Origin: Roseobacter sp.
Lineage (GTDB): Bacteria; Pseudomonadota; Alphaproteobacteria; Rhodobacterales; Rhodobacteraceae
Length of the DNA stretch: 64,000 bases
Assembly: GCA_002731875.1 (NCBI GenBank)
Contig: PCCY01000021.1
Span: 646,048-710,047, forward strand
Direction: 5' to 3'
Below the pieces are notes generated by a model. It was given only the letters and a program-made list of their open reading frames with translations, was not told the DNA's origin and searched no databases. A program made the position numbers and the translations under genes. Shown piece by piece: positions 51,193 through 59,753 of this stretch; position 1 is the stretch's first letter; each line of letters opens with the position of its first letter.

Positions 51193-53592
51193 ATGAAATT
51201 CACCTTGTCCTGGCTCAAGGAACATCTCGATACGACCGCGTCGATTGATGAAATCACCTATGCGTTGACCGACCTGGGCCTCGAGGTCGAAAGCGTCGAA
51301 GACCGCGGGGCCAAGCTGGCGGACTTTACGCTTGGCTATGTGAAATCGGCCGAAAAGCACCCTGATGCCGACCGCTTGCAGATTTGCCAGGTCGAGACTG
51401 ACGAAGGCGTTCAGCAGATTATCTGCGGTGCGCCAAATGCCCGGCAAGGTATTACTGTAGTCGTGGCCAAGCCGGGGGTATATGTTCCGGGCATTGATAC
51501 CACGATCGGGGTCGGAAAAATCCGCGGTGTCGAAAGCTTCGGGATGATGGCGTCCGAGCGCGAGCTTGAGCTGTCCGAAGAGCATGACGGCATCATCGAA
51601 TTGCCTTCCGGCGCTGTCGGAGACCGTTTCACCGATTGGTTGGCCGAAAATGACCCTGCCAAGGTTGATCCTGTGATAGAGATAGCGATCACCCCCAACC
51701 GTCCTGACGCTCTTGGCGTGCGCGGTATCGCCCGCGATCTGGCGGCGCGCGGGTTGGGCACGCTCAAGCAACGGGATATTCCGGCGGTTGAGGGGCAATT
51801 TCCCTGCCCGATCATGGTAACAATTGACGCGGACACATTGGCGCAGTGCCCGGTGTTTTATGGGCGTGTTATTCGGGGCGTCAAAAATGGCCCTTCGCCC
51901 GAATGGTTACAGGACAAGCTGCGCGCCATCGGGTTGCGCCCAATCTCGTTCCTGGTCGACGTGACGAATTTCTTCACCTATGATCGAAATCGGCCTTTGC
52001 ACGTCTTTGACGCCGATAAGGTCGCCGGCAATATGCTGCGGGTTCACCGTGCCGAAGGTGGTGAAACTCTGGTTGGTCTGGATGACAAAGAATATACCTT
52101 CAGCGAAGGAATGACGCTGATTTCGGATGCGGAAAAGGTCGAAAGCATTGCCGGCGTCATGGGCGGTGCCGAAACCGGCTGTTCGATGGAAACGGAAAAT
52201 GTGTTCATTGAGGCGGCGTATTTTGACCCGGTTCGCACCGCATATACCGGCCGCGCTCTCAAGATCAATTCGGACGCGCGGTACCGCTTTGAACGCGGGA
52301 TTGATCCTGAGTGGACACCATACGCCATCGAACATGCAACCCAGATGATACTGGATATCGCAGGGGGTGAGGCATCTGAGGTCGTCGTAGCCGGCCGGGT
52401 TCCAGACTTCTCAAGGGCATACAAGCTGGATGCCGCGCGTGTGCAATCCTTGGTCGGCATGACGATCTCGGAAAGCGAGCAGCGCAAGACGCTGACATCA
52501 TTGGGATTCCGTCTGGAAGGTGACATGGCTCAGGTCCCAAGCTGGCGCCCCGATGTTCAAGGCGAAGCGGATCTGGTCGAAGAAGTTGCACGCATCGCGT
52601 CGCTGACCAAGCTTCAGGGCCGCCCCTTGCCGCGTTTGACACCGGGTGTACCCAAGCCAGTGCTGTCTGCGATGCAGCGGCGCGAAGCGATCGCTCGGCG
52701 CACCTGTGCCGCGCTTGGGTACAATGAATGCGTATCCTACAGTTTTATTGATCAGGCCTCCGCCGCGTTGTTTGGTGGTGGCACCGACGATACGCGGCTG
52801 GAAAACCCGATCAGCGCCGATATGAGCCATATGCGCCCGTCGCTGCTGCCTGCCTTGTTACAGGCCGCGGCGCGCAATCAGGCCCGGGGCTTTGCCGATA
52901 TGGCGCTGTTCGAGGTAGGCCCTGTATTCACTGGCGGCGAACCGGGAGAACAGCACCTGCAAGTAAGCGGCGTGCTTGTCGGTCGTACCGGCCCAAAAGA
53001 CGTGCACGGGGCTTCGCGCAACGTTGATCTGTTCGATGTCAAAGCCGATATCGAAGCAATCCTCGCGTCTATCGGTGCGCCTGCCAAGGTACAGATCAAC
53101 CGCAACGGCGATGAATGGTGGCACCCTGGCCGTCACGGGCAGATCTGTCTGGGCCCGAAAAAGGTGCTGGCTGTGTTCGGCGAAATTCACCCGCGTGTGT
53201 TAAACGCCCTGGACGTGAAGGGCCCGGCAATGGGCTTCACCCTTTGGCCCGCCAATGTACCGCTTCCACGAAAGGCAGGGTCTACGCGACCGGCCCTGAG
53301 CGTCAGTGCCCTGCAAGCGGTCGAACGCGATTTTGCCTTTGTCGTGGATGCCGGAGTGGATGCCCTGATGCTTGTGAACGCGGCAATGGGGGCTGATAAG
53401 ACCCTGATTGATGATGTTCGGGTGTTTGATGAATTCATCGGTGGTGCGTTGGGCGAAGGCAAGAAATCGTTGGCACTGACGGTACGCATGCAACCCAGCG
53501 ACAAGACACTTAAAGATGCCGATATCGAAGCGGTAAGTAACAAGGTGATCGAAAAAGTCACAAAGGCGACGGGCGGCGTGCTGCGCGGCTGA
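51193..53592 (+). CDS. pheT: Phenylalanine-tRNA ligase beta subunit
   Basis: 799 residues from the ATG at 51193. The order is a tRNA-binding OB domain (AEKHPDADRLQICQVETDEG), B3/B4 with ITPNRPDALGVRGIARDL, B5, the inactive class II core (YNECVSYSFID) and a C-terminal anticodon-binding domain. It provides editing of mischarged tyrosine and tRNA binding. ytoQ follows after 18 bases. Confidence 0.97.
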   Translation: MKFTLSWLKEHLDTTASIDEITYALTDLGLEVESVEDRGAKLADFTLGYVKSAEKHPDADRLQICQVETDEGVQQIICGAPNARQGITVVVAKPGVYVPGIDTTIGVGKIRGVESFGMMASERELELSEEHDGIIELPSGAVGDRFTDWLAENDPAKVDPVIEIAITPNRPDALGVRGIARDLAARGLGTLKQRDIPAVEGQFPCPIMVTIDADTLAQCPVFYGRVIRGVKNGPSPEWLQDKLRAIGLRPISFLVDVTNFFTYDRNRPLHVFDADKVAGNMLRVHRAEGGETLVGLDDKEYTFSEGMTLISDAEKVESIAGVMGGAETGCSMETENVFIEAAYFDPVRTAYTGRALKINSDARYRFERGIDPEWTPYAIEHATQMILDIAGGEASEVVVAGRVPDFSRAYKLDAARVQSLVGMTISESEQRKTLTSLGFRLEGDMAQVPSWRPDVQGEADLVEEVARIASLTKLQGRPLPRLTPGVPKPVLSAMQRREAIARRTCAALGYNECVSYSFIDQASAALFGGGTDDTRLENPISADMSHMRPSLLPALLQAAARNQARGFADMALFEVGPVFTGGEPGEQHLQVSGVLVGRTGPKDVHGASRNVDLFDVKADIEAILASIGAPAKVQINRNGDEWWHPGRHGQICLGPKKVLAVFGEIHPRVLNALDVKGPAMGFTLWPANVPLPRKAGSTRPALSVSALQAVERDFAFVVDAGVDALMLVNAAMGADKTLIDDVRVFDEFIGGALGEGKKSLALTVRMQPSDKTLKDADIEAVSNKVIEKVTKATGGVLRG

Positions 53593-53610
53593 TCTGACGA
53601 AAGGTGCGAT

Positions 53611-54060
53611 ATGACTTTGAACGTATATTTATCCGGTGAGATTCATACCGACTGGCGTGACCAAATCATCGACGGCGCAAGCGGGCTGGACGTCGTTTTT
53701 GCCAGTCCGGTAACCGACCATGCGGCCAGCGATGATTGCGGTGTCGCGATCATGGGCCCCGAGGCAGACAAGTTCTGGCATGACCGGAAGGGCGCGCAGC
53801 TTAACGCGATCCGTACGCGTCGGGGAATCGAGCAAGCAGATATCGTCGTGGTGCGGTTTGGTGACCAGTACAAGCAGTGGAATGCAGCATTTGACGCCGG
53901 GTACGCTGCGGCATTGGGCAAGTCACTGGTGATCTTGCATGGCCCCGATCACGCACATGCGCTGAAAGAGGTCGACGCCGCGGCGCTTGCGGTAGCTCAG
54001 GAGCCGGCGCAAGTCGTGCAAATATTGCGTTATGTTCTAAAGGGTGAACTGCCAGGGTAA
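53611..54060 (+). CDS. YtoQ family protein
   Basis: 149 residues. LNVYLSGEIHTDWRDQI and ADKFWHDRKGAQLNAIRTR fit the YtoQ family, which is related to nucleoside 2-deoxyribosyltransferases. The family function is not established. It is 18 bases after pheT and probably in the same transcript. Confidence 0.82.
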   Translation: MTLNVYLSGEIHTDWRDQIIDGASGLDVVFASPVTDHAASDDCGVAIMGPEADKFWHDRKGAQLNAIRTRRGIEQADIVVVRFGDQYKQWNAAFDAGYAAALGKSLVILHGPDHAHALKEVDAAALAVAQEPAQVVQILRYVLKGELPG

Positions 54061-54188
54061 CACCGGCTGCCGTGTCTGCGGCACAGGTTTGTCGTGCGGC
54101 AAAAGTTAAACATGTGTTTTATTCACAGCATGAATGGTAGTTCTGTGTCTACCATCCAGCCAACAGAGTGAAACTATAAGGACGTCCC

Positions 54189-54620
54189 ATGCTTCAAGAA
54201 TTCAAGGATTTCATTGCCAAGGGCAATGTCATGGATCTCGCGGTCGGTATCATCATCGGTGCCGCTTTCACGGCCATCGTCAATTCACTTGTCAGCGATA
54301 TGATCAACCCGGTCATTGGTCTGGTATTGGGCGGAGTCGATTTTACCAACATGTACGTGGTGTTGTCGGGAACGGTACCTGCCGATGCCGGTCTTGACGT
54401 GGCGCGTGCATCTGATGCCGCGATATTCGCATACGGTGCCTTCATCACCGCATGCATCAACTTTTTTATTATCGCTTTCGTCGTGTTCATGTTGGTCAAG
54501 GCCGTGAACCGGCTGAAATCCATTGCGGAAGCACCCGACGAAATCGCCCCCGAGGTCAAGACTGGCCCGAGCCAGCTTGACGTGTTGCTGCAAATTCGCG
54601 ATTCGCTTGCCAAGAAGTGA
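54189..54620 (+). CDS. mscL: Large-conductance mechanosensitive channel
   Basis: 143 residues. [20 protein letters not shown] and the pore helix [21 protein letters not shown] are diagnostic, with a second membrane helix near [16 protein letters not shown] and a charged C-terminal helix. The pentamer opens under high membrane tension to protect from osmotic downshock. It is followed by a strong hairpin. Confidence 0.97.
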   Translation: MLQEFKDFIAKGNVMDLAVGIIIGAAFTAIVNSLVSDMINPVIGLVLGGVDFTNMYVVLSGTVPADAGLDVARASDAAIFAYGAFITACINFFIIAFVVFMLVKAVNRLKSIAEAPDEIAPEVKTGPSQLDVLLQIRDSLAKK

Positions 54621-54636
54621 CGCGGATCCGGGCGCG

Positions 54637-54673
54637 GAAAATTGACCGGCCCCGTCTGTGCCGGTCAATTTTC
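54637..54673. terminator. Bidirectional terminator between mscL and ald
   Basis: A perfect 13-bp inverted repeat (GAAAATTGACCGG / CCGGTCAATTTTC) has an 11-base loop. It lies 17 bases after mscL and 16 before the ald stop on the other strand, with T-rich arms in both directions. Confidence 0.8.
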
Positions 54674-54688
54674 GCAGGATGACAGTCT

Positions 54689-55807
54689 TTAGCTGGCGAT
54701 AGCCTGATCGGCGGTGATCGATGTCAGGCCCAAGGCTTCGGCGACAGCCGCATATGTGATTTGCCCAGCATGCACATTCAGTCCGGCTCTCAGGTGCGGA
54801 TCGTCGGCGCAGGCCTGCTTCCATCCTTTGTTGGCTAGTGCCAGCATGAACGGCATCGTGGCATTGCCCAGAGCGATGGTAGAGGTCCGCGCCACAGCGC
54901 CGGGCATGTTGGCCACGCAGTAATGCATGATGCCGTCGACTTCGTACACCGGATCCTGGTGCGTGGTGGCCTTGGAGGTTTCAAAGCAACCGCCCTGATC
55001 AATGGCGACATCCACCAAAGCTGCCCCCGGCTTGAGTTCGCTGAGTTGCGCGCGGCTGATCAGCTTGGGCGCTGCGGCACCGGGTATCAATACCGCCCCG
55101 ATGATCATATCCGCTTCGCGGGCCAGTTCGATCGTGTTGCCGACCGAAGCATAGGACGTTTTGAACACGCCGCCAAAAACATCGTCAAGATAACGCAGGC
55201 GGGCAAGCGACCGATCAAGCACTGTCACATCGGCACCCATGCCGGCGGCAATTCGCGCGGCGTGTGTCCCGACAACGCCGCCCCCGATGACCGTGACCCG
55301 CGCAGGGCCAACCCCGGGCACGCCACCCATCAGCACACCGCGGCCGCCATTGGCCTTCTGCAAGGTCCAGGCACCCACTTGCGGTGCCAGCCGGCCTGCG
55401 ACCTCGGACATCGGTGCAAGCAGCGGCAGCCCACCGGCGCGGTCGGTAACGGTCTCATATGCAATGCAGGTGGCACCTGACGCCACGAGGTCCGCGGTCT
55501 GATCGGGGTCGGGCGCAAGGTGAAGGTATGTAAACAATATCTGCCCTTCGCGCAGCATCTTACGCTCGGCAGCCTGGGGTTCCTTGACCTTGACGATCAT
55601 ATCCGCTGTTGAAAAAATCTCGGCCGGCGTGGCGACGATGGTGGCTCCGGCCTCCGCATAAGCTGCGTCGTCAAAACCTGCGCCGATACCGGCCCCTGTT
55701 TCGATGAAAACCTGGTGGCCGTTGGTCACCGCTTCGAAGGCGGCGTTGGGCGTCATGCCAACACGAAATTCCTGAGGCTTGATTTCTTTGGGGCATCCTA
55801 TTTTCAT
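54689..55807 (-). CDS. ald: Alanine dehydrogenase
   Basis: 372 residues from the ATG at 55807, the usual family length. MKIGCPKEIKPQEFRVGMTP opens the catalytic domain, VIGGGVVGTHAARIAAGMGA is the NAD-binding loop and MPGAVARTSTIALGNATMPF closes it. It oxidatively deaminates L-alanine to pyruvate and ammonia, or the reverse. The divergent Lrp-type gene is its probable regulator, and the product would use alanine made by the tpa-type enzyme. Confidence 0.96.
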   Translation of the reverse strand: MKIGCPKEIKPQEFRVGMTPNAAFEAVTNGHQVFIETGAGIGAGFDDAAYAEAGATIVATPAEIFSTADMIVKVKEPQAAERKMLREGQILFTYLHLAPDPDQTADLVASGATCIAYETVTDRAGGLPLLAPMSEVAGRLAPQVGAWTLQKANGGRGVLMGGVPGVGPARVTVIGGGVVGTHAARIAAGMGADVTVLDRSLARLRYLDDVFGGVFKTSYASVGNTIELAREADMIIGAVLIPGAAAPKLISRAQLSELKPGAALVDVAIDQGGCFETSKATTHQDPVYEVDGIMHYCVANMPGAVARTSTIALGNATMPFMLALANKGWKQACADDPHLRAGLNVHAGQITYAAVAEALGLTSITADQAIAS

Positions 55808-55948
55808 ACTATCCGTCCTGTTAAAGGTGCTTTGTTCCACCATATGGCTGAATAAACGCAATGGGGCACGGATTTCGGGTCGCATTTCACCACCATCTTC
55901 GAATAGAATTCGAAGCATGCAGGAATATACGCAAACGAATTGCTTGAA
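55808..55948. promoter_or_regulatory. Divergent ald-lrp control region
   Basis: 141 bases between the two starts, AT-rich near the lrp side. It contains a 19-base palindrome that is the likely operator (55897..55915). Confidence 0.6.
55897..55915. promoter_or_regulatory. 19-base palindromic operator candidate for the Lrp-type regulator
   Basis: CTTCGAAT and ATTCGAAG are perfect arms around AGA. The length and AT-rich centre resemble Lrp/AsnC family sites, and its place between ald and a divergent Lrp gene supports this. Confidence 0.6.
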
Positions 55949-56410
55949 ATGAGTCTCGACGACATTGACCGCCGTATCTTGGTAGCTTTGCAGAACAAAG
56001 GACGGATGTCGAATTCGGATCTGTCGGAAAAGGTGCATCTGTCTCCGTCTGCTTGCCATCGCCGGGTTCAGCGGCTCGAGGCTGAGGGCTATATCCGCGA
56101 TTACGTAGCGCTTTTGAATGCACGCAAGCTTGGTGTCCCGACTACGGTGTTCGTCGAGATTACGTTGCAAGGTCAAGCAGACGAGGTGCTTGACGCGTTT
56201 GAAAAAGCCGTCGCGCGGATCCCCGACGTGTTGGAGTGTCACCTCATGGCTGGTGCCGCCGATTACCTGTTGAAGGTGGTAGCGGAAGACACCGAAGATT
56301 TTGCACGCATCCACCGGCAACATCTGGCGCGTCTGCCCGGCGTGGGACAGATGCAGTCAAGCTTTGCCCTGCGAACCGTATGCAATACGACCGCGCTGCC
56401 GGTCACCTAG
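55949..56410 (+). CDS. Lrp/AsnC family transcriptional regulator (AldR-like)
   Basis: 153 residues from the ATG at 55949; a TTG three codons earlier is possible. The helix-turn-helix is DLSEKVHLSPSACHRRVQRLEAEG, and the RAM ligand domain follows (FVEITLQGQADEVLDAFEKA, then GAADYLLKVVAEDTEDF). It probably senses alanine and controls ald. It overlaps the convergent hemolysin III gene by 4 bases. Confidence 0.9.
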   Translation: MSLDDIDRRILVALQNKGRMSNSDLSEKVHLSPSACHRRVQRLEAEGYIRDYVALLNARKLGVPTTVFVEITLQGQADEVLDAFEKAVARIPDVLECHLMAGAADYLLKVVAEDTEDFARIHRQHLARLPGVGQMQSSFALRTVCNTTALPVT

Positions 56411-57057
56411 CGAACGGGTGGAAACAACGCGATCCAGATGCTCGCAAACATTAGAATGCCACCAATATTCACCCAAACATGCCAAACCGCATAACGAAAG
56501 CGCATTGATCTACGCGTGTAGAACACTGTGCCGATCACAAAGCTGGCTGCCCCCGCAACGATTAGCCAAAGAGAGCCCGCCGGCACATCGCGAAGATCGG
56601 GCAAAGCGCTAAGCCCAATCGCGCCAAGCGCCAGGTAAGAGGCCGTCGACCAACGCCCTTGCACCACATTGCCTGAGATTTTCTTCCAGATCGCCAACAC
56701 GGCCAATGCCCAGGACACCCAAAGCAGCGTTATCGTCCACGGCGTGGACGCCAAAACGAAAAATGGTGTGAATGTCCCTGTGATGCTGGGGTAAATAGCA
56801 GCGTGGTCGATGCGCCGTAAAAGTATGCGATGGTCGTGCCACGGGGCGAAATGGTAGGCATATGAGGCAAGGTTGGACGCCATGGCGCAGGCTACATACA
56901 CGCTCACCGCGATGACCAAGCGGAAATCGAGCAGCTGAGCCGATTTGGTAATCAGCAGCCCACCCGCGACAACAATCAGGATCAACCCTACGACATGCGT
57001 TATCAGATCGGCCCGCCGATGCGAGGATGCGATGCTGGGGAAGGTTGGCGTTATCAT
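56407..57057 (-). CDS. Hemolysin III / TrhA (YqfA) family membrane protein
   Basis: 216 residues with seven hydrophobic segments. The family's metal-site residues are seen in SNLASYAYHFAP, RRIDHAAIYPSITGTFTPF and the C-terminal YAVWHVWVNIGG. Related to the PAQR receptors; in bacteria it is linked to membrane energetics, and hemolysis is not implied. Confidence 0.88.
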   Translation of the reverse strand: MITPTFPSIASSHRRADLITHVVGLILIVVAGGLLITKSAQLLDFRLVIAVSVYVACAMASNLASYAYHFAPWHDHRILLRRIDHAAIYPSITGTFTPFFVLASTPWTITLLWVSWALAVLAIWKKISGNVVQGRWSTASYLALGAIGLSALPDLRDVPAGSLWLIVAGAASFVIGTVFYTRRSMRFRYAVWHVWVNIGGILMFASIWIALFPPVR

Positions 57058-57181
57058 ATGGACTCCCCGGAGTTATCGGTGCCAGATATGCAGCCTGATC
57101 GCCAAAGTCTATTCTTCCGGTGCGTCAGAAAGGCGGCAACACGTGCTCTGCCTGGAACCGCGACGTGAACTTGACCAAGCC

Positions 57182-57218
57182 AAAATAAAACCCCCGGCAC
57201 CTGTGGGTATCGGGGGTT
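57182..57218 (-). terminator. Rho-independent terminator of rpsU
   Basis: On the minus strand AACCCCCG pairs with CGGGGGTT around a loop and is followed by TTATTTTG. It lies about 30 bases past the rpsU stop. Confidence 0.85.
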
Positions 57219-57246
57219 CGTATTTCTATGCCTTACTCAGGATGAT

Positions 57247-57453
57247 TTACATCATGCCTTCGCGTTGCAATTTTTTCCGTGCCAGTTTCCGGGAACGGCG
57301 GATCGCTTCAGCTTTCTCGCGCGCTTTTTTCTCGGATGGTTTCTCGAAATGTTGCTTGAGCTTCATTTCACGAAACACACCTTCGCGCTGTAGCTTTTTC
57401 TTCAGAGCCCGAAGGGCCTGATCGACGTTGTTGTCGCGAACACTAACCTGCAT
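57247..57453 (-). CDS. rpsU: 30S ribosomal protein S21
   Basis: 68 residues, from [20 protein letters not shown] and [19 protein letters not shown] to a basic tail. S21 helps initiation on natural mRNAs. A small hairpin overlaps the ribosome site (listed separately). The gene has its own terminator and no operon partner. Confidence 0.97.
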   Translation of the reverse strand: MQVSVRDNNVDQALRALKKKLQREGVFREMKLKQHFEKPSEKKAREKAEAIRRSRKLARKKLQREGMM

Positions 57454-57470
57454 GTGGTTTTCACCACCTT
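57454..57470 (-). promoter_or_regulatory. Hairpin at the rpsU ribosome-binding site
   Basis: The leader reads AAGGTGGTGAAAACCAC then ATG. GTGGT and ACCAC form a 5-bp stem closed by a GAAA tetraloop, immediately before the start codon. It overlaps the Shine-Dalgarno sequence AAGGTGGTGA. Confidence 0.5.
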
Positions 57471-57567
57471 TCTAGTTTGAAGTTGCAAGGATTTGCAGGA
57501 ACTGGGCATATAGCAAACAAGCCCTACATTGTCCATAGCAAAGCCAATAACTCCCGAGGAGGCCGCC

Positions 57568-58266
57568 TTGACCGACACTGCCCCGAGCCCGAAAGAGCAA
57601 TTGCTTTCAGCAGCTGTGAATCATGTGCCATTCGATGGTTGGACGGAAACCACGTTTCAGGCCGCAATCGCCGATACGGGTCTAGACCGTACCGTGGCGC
57701 GGGCAATTTGCCCCAGAGGTGCGGTTGATTTGGCCGTGGCGTTCCACCTTCGCGGCGACCGCATAATGATTGACCAGGCGAAAGCGCAGAATATGTCCGG
57801 ATTAAAGTTCCGCGAAAAGATTTCGGCGATGGTGCGGCTGCGGCTGGAAGCGGTCACGGACAAGGAACTGGTGCGTCGCGGTGCAACGCTGTTTGCACTG
57901 CCGCAATATGCCCCGGATGGGGCCAAATTGGTGTGGGGTACGTCAGATGCCATCTGGAACGCGCTGGGGGATACGTCAAATGACGTGAACTGGTACACCA
58001 AACGCGCCACGCTCTGTGCTGTGTATTCATCCACCGTATTGTACTGGTTGGGCGACACCAGTGAGGGCAACAGCGCCACCTGGGGGTTCCTGGATCGGCG
58101 CATTGAAAACGTAATGCAGATCGAAAAACTCAAGGCGCAGGTCAATGATAGCCCGACGCTAAGTAAGCTTCTGATCGGTCCCAAGTGGGTTCTCTCGCAA
58201 GTGAAGGCGCCAAACCGGGGGCTTAGGGCCAGGATGCCGGGAAGCTGGACAACCCCGCGGCGATAG
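57568..58266 (+). CDS. COQ9 family protein
   Basis: 232 residues from a TTG at 57568, chosen because a strong GAGGAGG sits 5 bases upstream (57556-57562); the next in-frame start upstream, at 57529, has no such site. A TetR-like N-terminus (WTETTFQAAIADTGLDRTVA) and the C-terminal RRIENVMQIEKLKAQV fit the COQ9 family, lipid-binding proteins that assist ubiquinone hydroxylation. Divergent from rpsU. Confidence 0.85.
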   Translation: MTDTAPSPKEQLLSAAVNHVPFDGWTETTFQAAIADTGLDRTVARAICPRGAVDLAVAFHLRGDRIMIDQAKAQNMSGLKFREKISAMVRLRLEAVTDKELVRRGATLFALPQYAPDGAKLVWGTSDAIWNALGDTSNDVNWYTKRATLCAVYSSTVLYWLGDTSEGNSATWGFLDRRIENVMQIEKLKAQVNDSPTLSKLLIGPKWVLSQVKAPNRGLRARMPGSWTTPRR

Positions 58267-58352
58267 GGTGTCTTTTCATGCTCGACGCGACCTGATAGCG
58301 ACGGGGCGAACCGCAACCCAAGGCGGTGTCTGCAAAGCTGGTAGTCGCGTAA

Positions 58353-59078
58353 ATGTCTGTGCCGTTGATTGATCTAGACCGTGTATTCTATACGCCAGAC
58401 GGGGCCGGAGTGCTGCACGACATAACGATACAGGCGTCAGAGCGACGGATTGGGATCGTTGGGCGGAACGGATCGGGAAAAACCTCGCTAGCGAGGCTGT
58501 TGGCCGGGTTGGTCACCCCGACGTCGGGCACGGCTGCGATTGCAGGTGTCGATGTTGCGAAAGACCGCAAAGCGGCGTTGTCCCAGGTGGGGATACTGTT
58601 TCAGAATCCGGATCACCAGATTATCTTTCCCTCTGTCGAAGAGGAAATCAGCTTTGGCCTGAAACAACAGGGGCAAGGCGCGGATCAAGCTGCTGAGGCC
58701 ACCGGTCTTATCCTGGAACAGTTCGACCGGCTGCATTGGGCAAAGGCGGCAATCCATCAGTTGTCACAAGGTCAGCGCCAATTGGTGTGCCTGATGTCAA
58801 TTCTGGCGATGAAGCCGCGCTTGATTATCCTGGATGAGCCCTTTGCCGGACTTGATATTCCAACTACGATGCACCTTTCGCAGTTGCTTGAGGGGCTGGA
58901 CGCCCATCTGGTGCAAATCACCCATGATCCCGCGCATCTGGCCGGGTATGATCGAGTTTTGTGGGTCGACGAAGGCCGCATCATCAACGATGGTGCCGCT
59001 GAGCAGGTAACACCGGCATTTGAAGCCAGGATGAAGCGTTTGGGAAACAGCGATGATTTCACTCAGCTCTCCGGTTGA
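58353..59078 (+). CDS. bioM: Energy-coupling factor transporter ATPase (BioM-like)
   Basis: 241 residues. Walker A is GRNGSGKTS, the Q-loop FQNPDHQIIFPSVEEEISFGL carries the ECF-type Q-helix signature, the signature is LSQGQRQ and Walker B is LIILDEPFAGLD. It powers uptake by an ECF transporter with the T component that follows. Biotin is the likely vitamin by lineage (BioMNY), but no S component lies next to it. Confidence 0.85.
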   Translation: MSVPLIDLDRVFYTPDGAGVLHDITIQASERRIGIVGRNGSGKTSLARLLAGLVTPTSGTAAIAGVDVAKDRKAALSQVGILFQNPDHQIIFPSVEEEISFGLKQQGQGADQAAEATGLILEQFDRLHWAKAAIHQLSQGQRQLVCLMSILAMKPRLIILDEPFAGLDIPTTMHLSQLLEGLDAHLVQITHDPAHLAGYDRVLWVDEGRIINDGAAEQVTPAFEARMKRLGNSDDFTQLSG

Positions 59079-59649
59079 AACACGCGCCCATGGCTGGCCT
59101 GCGGGCGCAAAGCTGGCAGCGCTGTGCATCGCTACCGTGGTTCTGTTCAGTATAGAGGCGCTTTGGTTTCAAGCAGCGGCACTGGGGATGACATTGCTTG
59201 CTTATGCCATTCCGGGTCGTCGGTTCTTCAGCACCGGTATGTCACAATTGCGAATCCTGTTGCCGTTTCTGGTGCTTATTCTGGTATGGCACGGTGCAAC
59301 GGCAGATCTTGAAAACGGTGTCATTATTGCATTGCGGATGATCACGGCGGTCGGGATGGCAAATCTGGTGACCATGACCACTAAGCTAAGTCAGATGATA
59401 TCTGTGGTGACGTGGCTTACCACACCGTTGCGTCGTATCGGGATCAAGACGCGCGGGATCGAACTGGGTATTGCGCTGGTTGTCAGATTCACTCCGGTTT
59501 TAACCATCAAGGGGCAGACACTTGCCCAAGCCTGGCGGGCCCGTTCGGCAAAACGGGTCGGCTGGCGTGTGGTCATTCCCTTCACTGTGTTGGCGATAGA
59601 CGATGCTGAACACGTCGCGGAAGCACTGCGGGCCAGGGGCGGGATGTGA
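59053..59649 (+). CDS. bioN: Energy-coupling factor transmembrane protein EcfT (BioN-like)
   Basis: 198 residues, shorter than typical EcfT, as expected for BioN. About four or five hydrophobic segments are followed by the coupling motif region GQTLAQAWRARSAKRVGW, which carries the Ala-Arg-x pattern. It overlaps bioM by 26 bases, so the two are coupled. It links the ATPases to the substrate-binding S component. Confidence 0.85.
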   Translation: MISLSSPVETRAHGWPAGAKLAALCIATVVLFSIEALWFQAAALGMTLLAYAIPGRRFFSTGMSQLRILLPFLVLILVWHGATADLENGVIIALRMITAVGMANLVTMTTKLSQMISVVTWLTTPLRRIGIKTRGIELGIALVVRFTPVLTIKGQTLAQAWRARSAKRVGWRVVIPFTVLAIDDAEHVAEALRARGGM

Positions 59650-59672
59650 ACCGGCCTGACAGCCGCCGGTTC
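59648..59672 (+). terminator. Hairpin just after bioN
   Basis: GAACCGGC and GCCGGTTC form a perfect 8-bp stem that begins at the bioN stop codon. There is no T-run, so it may be a stability element rather than a terminator. Confidence 0.35.
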
Positions 59673-59753
59673 GGATTGTAAGAGGCAGATGCCAAGCCTA
59701 TGCTGTGTCAAAATAAAACAAGCCAGAAACCCAAGCCGGAGGAATTTCACATC

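Noticed and set aside
55808-56323. A 172-residue N-terminal extension of alanine dehydrogenase
   Set aside because: It is antisense to the lrp gene; the family starts at MKIGCPKE, and the normal length is reached from 55807.
56407-57057. Reading the hemolysin III gene as a toxin
   Set aside because: The family is a seven-helix PAQR-like membrane protein found widely in non-haemolytic bacteria; the name is historical.
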